Below, piece by piece: positions 29,342 to 36,302 of a DNA stretch of 36,302 nt; the stretch's first letter is position 1, and each line of letters starts with the position of its first letter. The notes below the pieces were generated by a model. That model was not told the DNA's origin and ran no database searches. It was given only the letters and a program-made list of their open reading frames with translations. This stretch comes from an uncultured Ruminococcus sp. (GTDB lineage Bacteria; Bacillota; Clostridia; Oscillospirales; Acutalibacteraceae), in NCBI GenBank assembly GCA_905234015.1, contig CAJOFK010000008.1, positions 1 through 36,302 on the forward strand. Direction: 5' to 3'. Made by a program: the position numbers and the translations under genes.

Positions 29342-29370
29342 TTGCATTTACCTGAAAAAGGTGCTATAAT
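29342..29370 (+). promoter_or_regulatory. SigA promoter of the rimP-nusA-infB operon
   Basis: TTGCAT-N17-TATAAT. Confidence 0.75.
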
Positions 29371-29395
29371 TCTATTGTTGAATATTGAAAGTATG

Positions 29396-29477
29396 AAGGA
29401 GTGAGCGAACAGCTTGCTCCTTTCTGTTTAAAGAAAAGCCGAGGAGCGCAGCCTTTAATTAGCGACCCTCCGCTTTT
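29396..29477 (+). promoter_or_regulatory. Two-hairpin 5' leader of rimP operon
   Basis: Hairpin 1, 29396-29422: 11 bp with G-U pairs. Hairpin 2, 29434-29477: AAAAGC...GCTTTT, terminator-like with an internal mismatch loop. Confidence 0.55.
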
Positions 29478-29501
29478 TAACTGATAGAATAAGGAGTATT
29501 T

Positions 29502-29972
29502 ATGGCTAAACAAAATACCGTTTCCCGCGTACGGGAAATCGCCGAACCGATAGCCGCCGAACTCGGGCTTGAGCTGTGGGACGTGCGATACGTTAAAGAA
29601 GGCGCTAACTATTATCTCCGTATCTTTATCGATAAGGACGGCGGAGTTGATATAAACGACTGTGAGAAGATGTCGAGAGCTATCGATAAGCCCCTCGACG
29701 ACGCGGACCCTATTCAGGACGCGTATACCCTCGAGGTCTGTTCACCCGGACTCGAGAGGGAGCTTATAAGAAAAGAACATTTTTCGCGCTTTATCGGCGC
29801 CGATATTATGGTAAAAATGATTCGCCCGATTGAGGGTATCGGTAAGGAGTTTAAGGGCGTTCTTACCGCCTTCAGCGACGGCGAAGTTACAATAACCGAC
29901 CACAGCGGTGAGAACGAGATAACAATTTCTCAAAAGGACGCCGCGTGGATTAAGCTTGATGATTTTGACTGA
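29502..29972 (+). CDS. rimP: Ribosome maturation factor RimP
   Basis: 156 aa: GLELWDVRYVKEGANYYLRIFIDKDGGVDINDCEKMSRAID. Confidence 0.96.
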   Translation: MAKQNTVSRVREIAEPIAAELGLELWDVRYVKEGANYYLRIFIDKDGGVDINDCEKMSRAIDKPLDDADPIQDAYTLEVCSPGLERELIRKEHFSRFIGADIMVKMIRPIEGIGKEFKGVLTAFSDGEVTITDHSGENEITISQKDAAWIKLDDFD

Positions 29973-29992
29973 AAGAAAGGAATGGTAGGAAA

Positions 29993-31078
29993 ATGAACAA
30001 CAAGGAATTATTCGCGTCTCTTCAGCTGCTCGAAAAGGAAAAGGGAATCCCTATGGATTATATGCTCGAGCAAATCGAAAGAGCTATCAAGGTTGCGTGT
30101 AAGAACTCTTACGGCGGCAACGAAAACGTAGTATTTAAAATTAACCCCGAGAAAAACACCTTCGACGTAAAGCTCACTAAGACTGTTGTCGAGGAGGTTG
30201 AGGATCCGAACTTCGAGATTTCGCTCGAGGAGGTTCGTAAGAAAAGAAAGAAAATCGAGGTCGGCGACGAGTATGATGTTCCGCTCGACCCGAAACAGCT
30301 CGGCCGTATCGCCGTTCAGACCGCGCGAAGCGTTATCCGTCAGGGTATCCGCGACGGTGAGAAGGGTCAGATGCTCCGCGAGTTCAAGAGCCGCTTAGGC
30401 GAGCTTGTTACCGCGGTTGTAGAGCGTGTTGACCCCGTTAACGGTATGGCGACTATTCGCATAGGCAAGGCAGTTGCCACTCTTCCCAAGAGCGAGCAGG
30501 TCGGCGACCGCGTTTTAAAGGACGGCGACAGCATTAAGGTTCTCGTAGCCGATATCAAGGACAACGAAAGAGGTCCTAGAGCTATGATAAGCCGTACTAA
30601 CCCCGAGCTCGTTAAGCGTCTTTTCGAGCAGGAGGTTCCCGAGATTTACGACGGCGTAGTTGAAATCAAGGCTATCGCCCGTGAGGCGGGAAGCCGTACT
30701 AAAATGGCGGTTATCTCTAACGACGAGAACATCGACGCTATCGGCTCCTGTATCGGTACACGCGGCGACCGTGTAAACGAGATTGTTGAGGAGCTCGGCG
30801 GAGAGAAAATCGATATTATCGAGTACAGCGACGAGCCCGAAAAGTACATCGCGGCGGCTTTATCCCCCGCTACCGTACTTAAGGTTGATATAATTGACGA
30901 AAGCGCAAAGAGCTGCAAGGTAACAGTTCCCGACGGTCAGCTTTCACTCGCTATCGGCAACAAGGGTCAGAACGCCCGTCTCGCAGCCCGCTTAACAGGC
31001 TGGAAAATCGACATCCGTCCCGAATCCGGCTTCTACGGCGAGGACGAGGAAGAAGAAGAAACAGAAACCGAGGAATAA
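29993..31078 (+). CDS. nusA: Transcription termination/antitermination protein NusA
   Basis: 361 aa with NusA N-terminal, S1 and KH regions (GSRTKMAVISNDENIDAIGSCIGTRGDRV; LAIGNKGQNARLAARLTGWKIDI). Confidence 0.97.
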   Translation: MNNKELFASLQLLEKEKGIPMDYMLEQIERAIKVACKNSYGGNENVVFKINPEKNTFDVKLTKTVVEEVEDPNFEISLEEVRKKRKKIEVGDEYDVPLDPKQLGRIAVQTARSVIRQGIRDGEKGQMLREFKSRLGELVTAVVERVDPVNGMATIRIGKAVATLPKSEQVGDRVLKDGDSIKVLVADIKDNERGPRAMISRTNPELVKRLFEQEVPEIYDGVVEIKAIAREAGSRTKMAVISNDENIDAIGSCIGTRGDRVNEIVEELGGEKIDIIEYSDEPEKYIAAALSPATVLKVDIIDESAKSCKVTVPDGQLSLAIGNKGQNARLAARLTGWKIDIRPESGFYGEDEEEEETETEE

Positions 31079-31080
31079 TT

Positions 31081-31383
31081 TTGAAGCAGAAGAAAATACC
31101 GATGCGTAAGTGCGTAGGCTGCGGCGAGATGAAGCCGAAGCCGGAGCTCGTAAGGGTTGTTAGGGCTCCCGACCTCAAATCAGAAAACGGCGAAATAACC
31201 GAAAAGGGAGAAATCAGCCTTGACTTAACCGGTAAAAAACCGGGACGCGGCGCTTATGTATGCAAAAATACCGAATGTCTTGAAAAGGCGATTAAGGCTA
31301 AACGCTTTGAGCGTACCTTTAAGGGACAGCTTCCCGGTGAACTTTTTGACGGAATTAAAGAGGAGCTGAAAAGCTTTGAATGA
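31081..31383 (+). CDS. ylxR: YlxR family RNA-binding protein (RnpM)
   Basis: KIPMRKCVGCGEMKPKPELVRVVR...GKKPGRGAYVC. TTG start right after nusA. Confidence 0.93.
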   Translation: MKQKKIPMRKCVGCGEMKPKPELVRVVRAPDLKSENGEITEKGEISLDLTGKKPGRGAYVCKNTECLEKAIKAKRFERTFKGQLPGELFDGIKEELKSFE

Positions 31384-31705
31384 TAAAATACTGAACCTGC
31401 TCGGCATTTGCCGGAGAGCAGGAAAGCTCACTATCGGCAACGACGCCGTGACTGACGATGCGGTAAACGGAAAAGCCTCTCTTGTATTAGTAGCTTGCGA
31501 CGTATCGCAAAACACCGCGAAAAAGCTTAAAAACACCTGCGCCCGCTGCGGCACGCAGGTTTTAAAGCTCAACCGCACCCGCGACGAGCTGTCCGCTGCA
31601 ATCGGCAAATTTTGCGCGGTAGCCGCGGTATGCGATAAAGGCTTTGCGAAAAGACTTTGCGAGCTTATTTCAGAAGAAAATTCACCCGAAGATATAACGG
31701 TATAA
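31376..31705 (+). CDS. ylxQ: YlxQ-like L7Ae/L30e family RNA-binding protein
   Basis: LLGICRRAGKLTIGNDAV, LVLVACDVSQNTAKKL. Overlaps ylxR; canonical operon position. Confidence 0.9.
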   Translation: MNDKILNLLGICRRAGKLTIGNDAVTDDAVNGKASLVLVACDVSQNTAKKLKNTCARCGTQVLKLNRTRDELSAAIGKFCAVAAVCDKGFAKRLCELISEENSPEDITV

Positions 31706-31747
31706 ACTATAGTGATTGAAAATATGGAAATCAGGAGGTAACTGTCT

Positions 31748-34123
31748 ATGATAAAATATAAGGTTAAAGAAGTTGCGGACGATTTTAACGTAAAAAGTAA
31801 GGTAATTACGGAACTCCTTTCCAAGCATTGCGGAGTAAACAAAAAGTCTATGACCTCCCTTGAGACTGAGGAGCTTAACGTTATTTTCGACGTTATGACG
31901 AGCGAAAACGCGCTTAAGGATTTTTCGGCGTATTTCGCAGTCCGCGATAAGGCGGTTGAGGAATATGAGAAGCAGGCCGCTCAGGAAGTAAAGGAAATCA
32001 AAGAGGAAAAGCCTAAGCGTAAGGAAATTCCTGTTGAGAAAAAGGAAACCAAGCCCTCTAAGAAACCGGGCGAAAAGGCTAAGAACGTTAAAGGCAAACC
32101 CGAAAAGGTCGAGGTTGTCAATACTATTGAGGAGGAAAGGTCCGATAACCGTTCCAACAGACGCGTTATCGATACCCGCCAGTCCAACGTCGACGTAGAA
32201 AGATATAACCAGAAATACGACGATATGGCGAACGAAAAGCTCCGCCGTAATCAGGATACAAGCAAAAAACAGAAATTCACAAACCGCGCCCGCAAGCAGC
32301 GCCAGCGCCGCGGCGGCAAGCGCGAGACCGAGGCTCAGAGACTCGCACGTATCGAGAAGCAGCGTAAGGAACGTCCTATCACCATTACCATCCCGGACGA
32401 AATCGTTGTTTCCGAGCTCGCTTCACGCCTTAAGGCGACTGTTGCCGAGGTAGTTAAAAAGGCTTTCCTGATGGGCTCTATGATTACTGCCAACGATACT
32501 GTTGACTACGATACAGCCGAGCTCATCGCTATGGAATTTAACGCCAAGGTTGAAAAAGAGGTAGTAGTTACTATCGAGGAGAGAATTATCGACGACAGCG
32601 AGGACGACGATACCAACCTCGAGCCCAGAGCTCCGATTGTTGTTGTTATGGGTCACGTTGACCACGGTAAGACCTCTATCCTCGACGCTATCCGCCACGC
32701 CAATGTTACCGAAGGCGAGGCAGGCGGTATCACTCAGCATATCGGCGCATACAGAACTATCGTAAACGACCAGCCGATTACCTTCCTCGATACCCCGGGA
32801 CACGAAGCGTTTACCACAATGAGAGCGCGAGGCGCTCAGGCTACGGATATCGCTATCCTCGTTGTAGCCGCGGACGACGGTATTATGCCCCAGACGGTTG
32901 AAGCTATCAACCACGCTAAAGCGGCAGGCGTTACCGTAATTGTCGCTATTAATAAAATGGATAAACCCGGCGCAAACGCCGACCAGGTTAAGCAGCAGCT
33001 CACAGAATATGAGCTTATTCCCGAGGAATGGGGCGGAGATGTTATCTGCGTACCTGTTTCCGCTAAGACTAAGGAAGGCCTTGACGACCTTCTCGAAAGC
33101 GTACTGCTCGTAGCCGAGATGAAGGAGCTTAAGGCTAATCCCGACAGAGCGGCTAAGGGTATCGTAATTGAGGCTCGTCTTGATAAGGGCAGAGGTCCTA
33201 TCGCAACCGTACTCGTTCAGAACGGTACTCTCAATGCAGGAGATACCGTAGTTGCCGGCACCTGCTTAGGAAGAGTCCGGGCTATGACCAATGATAAGGG
33301 CGAAAAGGTTGAAAGCGCAGGCCCGTCCGTACCCGTAGAGATTATCGGTCTCGACGAGGTTCCCGTAGGCGGAGATATATTCAACACAGTTACAAACGAG
33401 CACCTTGCTCGCCAGCTCGTTCAGCAGCGTAAGGATGAGCGTAAGGAGGAAATCTTCAACGCTCAGACCAAGGTTACTCTCGATAACCTCTTTGACCAGA
33501 TGAAGCAGGGCGAGATGAAGGAGCTGAAGATTATCGTTAAGGCTGACGTTCAGGGCTCGGTTGAGGCAGTTCGCCAGAGTCTCGAGAAGCTCACTAACGA
33601 GGAAGTTCGTGTTAACGTAATTCACGGCGCGGTAGGCGCGGTTAACGAGAGCGACGTTATGCTCGCGAACGCCTCCAACGCTATTATCGTAGGCTTTAAC
33701 GTACGTCCCGATTCAAACGCTCAGAGCAGCGCAGAGCGCGACGGCGTAGATATGCGTATGTACCGCGTAATCTACGACTGCATCGAGGAAATCGAGAGCG
33801 CTATGAAGGGTATGCTCGCGCCTAAGACGAGAGAGGTTGAGCTCGGTACCGCCGAGGTCCGCAACGTTATCAAGATTAAGAGCGTCGGCACAATCGCAGG
33901 CTCCTACGTTAAGAAGGGTAAGATTAAGCGCGACGGTTTGGTTCGAGTTGTCCGCGACGGTATTATTATTGCCGACGACAATATCGCTTCGCTCCAGCGC
34001 TTTAAGGACTCCGTTAAGGAAGTTGCCGAGGGCTACGAGTGCGGTATCTGCCTTGAAAAATTCAGCGACCTTAAGGAAGGCGACGTTTTCGAGGTTTACG
34101 AGATAGAGGAATACAGGGACTAA
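31748..34123 (+). CDS. infB: Translation initiation factor IF-2
   Basis: GTPase motifs [30 protein letters not shown]. Confidence 0.98.
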   Translation: MIKYKVKEVADDFNVKSKVITELLSKHCGVNKKSMTSLETEELNVIFDVMTSENALKDFSAYFAVRDKAVEEYEKQAAQEVKEIKEEKPKRKEIPVEKKETKPSKKPGEKAKNVKGKPEKVEVVNTIEEERSDNRSNRRVIDTRQSNVDVERYNQKYDDMANEKLRRNQDTSKKQKFTNRARKQRQRRGGKRETEAQRLARIEKQRKERPITITIPDEIVVSELASRLKATVAEVVKKAFLMGSMITANDTVDYDTAELIAMEFNAKVEKEVVVTIEERIIDDSEDDDTNLEPRAPIVVVMGHVDHGKTSILDAIRHANVTEGEAGGITQHIGAYRTIVNDQPITFLDTPGHEAFTTMRARGAQATDIAILVVAADDGIMPQTVEAINHAKAAGVTVIVAINKMDKPGANADQVKQQLTEYELIPEEWGGDVICVPVSAKTKEGLDDLLESVLLVAEMKELKANPDRAAKGIVIEARLDKGRGPIATVLVQNGTLNAGDTVVAGTCLGRVRAMTNDKGEKVESAGPSVPVEIIGLDEVPVGGDIFNTVTNEHLARQLVQQRKDERKEEIFNAQTKVTLDNLFDQMKQGEMKELKIIVKADVQGSVEAVRQSLEKLTNEEVRVNVIHGAVGAVNESDVMLANASNAIIVGFNVRPDSNAQSSAERDGVDMRMYRVIYDCIEEIESAMKGMLAPKTREVELGTAEVRNVIKIKSVGTIAGSYVKKGKIKRDGLVRVVRDGIIIADDNIASLQRFKDSVKEVAEGYECGICLEKFSDLKEGDVFEVYEIEEYRD

Positions 34124-34164
34124 CCCGGAGCCCGCGAGCCGATTCCGCCTTGCACTAAACGTTC

Positions 34165-34304
34165 GGAGGATATGACAATTCAGAAAGGAACGTCCACGTT
34201 TATAGTCTACAGCAGAACCTGTCCTCCCTATCCAAAACCTGACATTGACTGAAAGGTACGGGAGATATGGTCTTAAAAGAGGGACTGCACAGTTTGACGT
34301 GGAC
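34165..34304 (+). other. Candidate structured leader with interleaved stems between infB and rbfA
   Basis: GGAGGATA (34165-34172) pairs with TGTCCTCC (34220-34227). GTCCACGT (34192-34199) pairs with ACGTGGAC (34297-34304). Confidence 0.4.
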
Positions 34305-34315
34305 ACATAAAAATA

Positions 34316-34681
34316 ATGGGACATAAGATTGAAAGGACTACCGAGGATATAAAGAGAGAGCTTACGGCGATTTTCCGCGAGCTTAAGGACCCGCGCGTTA
34401 AAGACGCGTTCATCTCGATTATCCGTGTAGAGGTAACCAACGACCTGTCCTACTGTACGGTATATGTCAGCGCAATTGAGGGAATGGAGCGCTGTAAGCT
34501 CGCTTGCAAAGGGCTCGACAGCGCAAAGGGCTTCATACGCAGGGAGCTCGGCCACAGGCTCAGGCTCCGCCACGTTCCCGAGCTGATATTCACCGCCAGC
34601 GACAGCATTGAATACAGCGCGAATATTTCGCGGATTTTAAACGATTTAGATATTAAGGACGACGATAATTATGACTCTTAA
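34316..34681 (+). CDS. rbfA: 30S ribosome-binding factor RbfA
   Basis: 121 aa: IKRELTAIFRELKDPRVKDAFISIIRVEVTNDLSYCTVYVS. Confidence 0.95.
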   Translation: MGHKIERTTEDIKRELTAIFRELKDPRVKDAFISIIRVEVTNDLSYCTVYVSAIEGMERCKLACKGLDSAKGFIRRELGHRLRLRHVPELIFTASDSIEYSANISRILNDLDIKDDDNYDS

Positions 34682-35597
34682 AGAGGTATCGGATTTAATA
34701 TTACAGCATAATAATTTTGAGATTTTAACTCACGATTATCCTGACGGCGACTGTATCGGAAGCGCCTTTGCGCTTGCGCTCGCGCTTAAGCAAATCGGAA
34801 AAAACGCCCGGGTTATTATGACCGAGCGTCTTAATAAATATAACTATATTTACGATATGCTTACGGAGTCCGATTTTAAGGCGGAGTATATTATTTCAAC
34901 TGACGTAGCCGACGAAAAGCTCCTCGGCTCAAATAAAAAATTTTATTCGGGTAAGATTGAGTTATGTATCGACCATCATAAGTCGAACCGGATTGACGCC
35001 CCTTATAAATACGTCGATTCCGAAGCCGCTGCGGCAGGCGAGATAATTTTTAAGCTCATTCCGCTTTTAGGCGCAAAGTATAATAAGGATATCGCCGACT
35101 GCCTTTATACGGCAATCAGCACCGACACCGGCTGCTTCAGATATTCAAATACAACCTCCGAGACAATGCGGATTGCGGCTGAGTTAATCGACCTCGGATG
35201 CAGCAGTGCCGAAATCAATAAGAGTATGTTTGAGACTAAATCGAGGGGCAGAATTGAGCTTGAGCGCGAGGTGCTTGAGAATATGATTTTCTGCGCCGGC
35301 GGCAAATGCGCTATCGTTTACACTACTCTTAAAATGACCGAAAACCTCGGCGACGACGAAACCGAGGGGATCGCGTCTATTCCCCGTCAGATCGAGGGAG
35401 TTAAAATCGGCATAACCATCCGTGAAAAGGAAAACGATTATAAGGTTTCAGTGCGTACTAACGACGGCGTTGATGCGTGCAGCTTCTGCAAACGCTTCGG
35501 CGGCGGCGGACATATCGCGGCTTCGGGCTGTTCCTTAAAGGGCAGCCTGGAGGAGGTTATAGAAAAACTGAAAACCGCGGCGGAAGAAGTCTTATGA
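34671..35597 (+). CDS. nrnA: DHH-family phosphoesterase (NrnA-like oligoribonuclease/pAp phosphatase)
   Basis: DYPDGDCIGSAFAL, DHHKSN, and DHHA1 motif GGGGHIAASGC. Overlaps rbfA. Confidence 0.92.
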   Translation: MTLKEVSDLILQHNNFEILTHDYPDGDCIGSAFALALALKQIGKNARVIMTERLNKYNYIYDMLTESDFKAEYIISTDVADEKLLGSNKKFYSGKIELCIDHHKSNRIDAPYKYVDSEAAAAGEIIFKLIPLLGAKYNKDIADCLYTAISTDTGCFRYSNTTSETMRIAAELIDLGCSSAEINKSMFETKSRGRIELEREVLENMIFCAGGKCAIVYTTLKMTENLGDDETEGIASIPRQIEGVKIGITIREKENDYKVSVRTNDGVDACSFCKRFGGGGHIAASGCSLKGSLEEVIEKLKTAAEEVL

Positions 35598-36302
35598 ACG
35601 GCGTTTTACTGATTGATAAGCCGAAGGAGCATACCTCTTTTGACGTTGTCGCAATCGTCAGACGACTTATATCTCAAAAAAAGATAGGTCATACGGGAAC
35701 TCTCGACCCTAACGCGACGGGAGTTCTTCCTCTTTTAATAGGAAACGCGACCAAGGCTCAGGATATTATCCCGAATCACGATAAGGAGTATATCGCAGGC
35801 TTTCAGCTTGGTTTAACCTCCGACACTCTCGATATATGGGGTGAGGTTAAAAAGTATTCAGCCCCTTCGGTAAAAAGAGCTGAGCTTGAAAAGACGCTTG
35901 AAAGCTTCCGCGGTGAAATCGAGCAGATTCCGCCGATGTATTCCGCAGTTCAGGTTAAGGGGCAGCGTCTTTACGACTTAGCGCGTCAGGGTATTGAGGT
36001 TGAAAGAAAACCGAGAAAAATAAAGATTTACGAGCTTACGCTTTTAAGCTATGACGAGGAAAATTTCAGCGGTACGCTTAAGATAGGCTGTTCAAAGGGA
36101 ACTTATATCCGCTCGCTTATTGACGATATCGGAAAAAACCTCGGTTCCGGAGCGGTTATGACGTCGCTCGACAGAACCAAGGCGTGCGGATTTGATAAGA
36201 GGGGTTGTATCCCTCTTGAAAAACTCAGAGAGCTCTCCCCCGCCGAAATCGAATCAAGCCTAAGCTCTACGGAAAGCCTGTTTAAAGCTTACCCCGAACT
36301 AA
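35594..36302 (+). CDS. truB: tRNA pseudouridine(55) synthase TruB (3' truncated by window)
   Basis: MNGVLLIDKPKEHTSFDVVAIVRR...KIGHTGTLDPNATGVLPLLIG. Open to the window end. Confidence 0.95.
   Translation, partial: MNGVLLIDKPKEHTSFDVVAIVRRLISQKKIGHTGTLDPNATGVLPLLIGNATKAQDIIPNHDKEYIAGFQLGLTSDTLDIWGEVKKYSAPSVKRAELEKTLESFRGEIEQIPPMYSAVQVKGQRLYDLARQGIEVERKPRKIKIYELTLLSYDEENFSGTLKIGCSKGTYIRSLIDDIGKNLGSGAVMTSLDRTKACGFDKRGCIPLEKLRELSPAEIESSLSSTESLFKAYPEL

Noticed and set aside
29434-29477. Kink-turn in rimP leader hairpin 2 (possible YlxQ/L7Ae target)
   Set aside because: The internal loop is a symmetric A.C/G.A mismatch pair without the 3-nt bulge and tandem G.A pairs of a k-turn.
31225-31842. 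205-aa minus-strand ORF across ylxR/ylxQ
   Set aside because: Antisense to two well-supported conserved genes. No independent start or terminator evidence.
32423-32914. 163-aa minus-strand ORF inside infB
   Set aside because: Fully antisense to the conserved IF-2 GTPase domain. Shadow ORF.
33713-34573. 286-aa minus-strand ORF antisense to infB/rbfA
   Set aside because: Opposite a confident infB/rbfA frame, low-complexity composition, no recognisable domain or SD. Shadow ORF from codon bias in an operon.
1-36302. CRISPR arrays, transposases, integrases, toxin-antitoxin or phage-defence cassettes
   Set aside because: None seen in the ORF track or by reading intergenic sequence.

Overview
This 36.3 kb window is ordinary-looking chromosome from a Gram-positive, Ruminococcus/Oscillospiraceae-like bacterium. 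The lineage is inferred from protein style only. The coding content is mostly familiar. It comprises the 3' end of a modular surface protein, single-chain purL, two tandem paralogous secreted Ig-like proteins, an SDR/nucleotidyltransferase pair, and a DUF5050-like lipoprotein. It continues with divergent gtrA and yfhO, a nucleoside 2-deoxyribosyltransferase, valS behind a T-box, a heterodimeric ABC exporter, an isolated spoVAE, and a Gld-type ABC operon. The window ends in the rimP-nusA-ylxR-ylxQ-infB-rbfA-nrnA-truB operon. I found no CRISPR array, rRNA, tRNA, transposase or recognisable defence system. The best leads for undescribed biology are non-coding: (1) a ~138-nt, four-way-junction-like element between the deoxyribosyltransferase gene and valS; (2) a 192-nt interleaved-stem leader with small ORFs between infB and rbfA, where rbfA has no clear Shine-Dalgarno; (3) a shared ECF-like promoter motif upstream of both Ig-like paralogues; (4) a helically phased GTGACAG/CTGTCAC cluster in a convergent intergenic region; (5) a two-hairpin leader of the rimP-nusA operon. 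All structures were paired by eye; no folding, homology search or covariation test was run.
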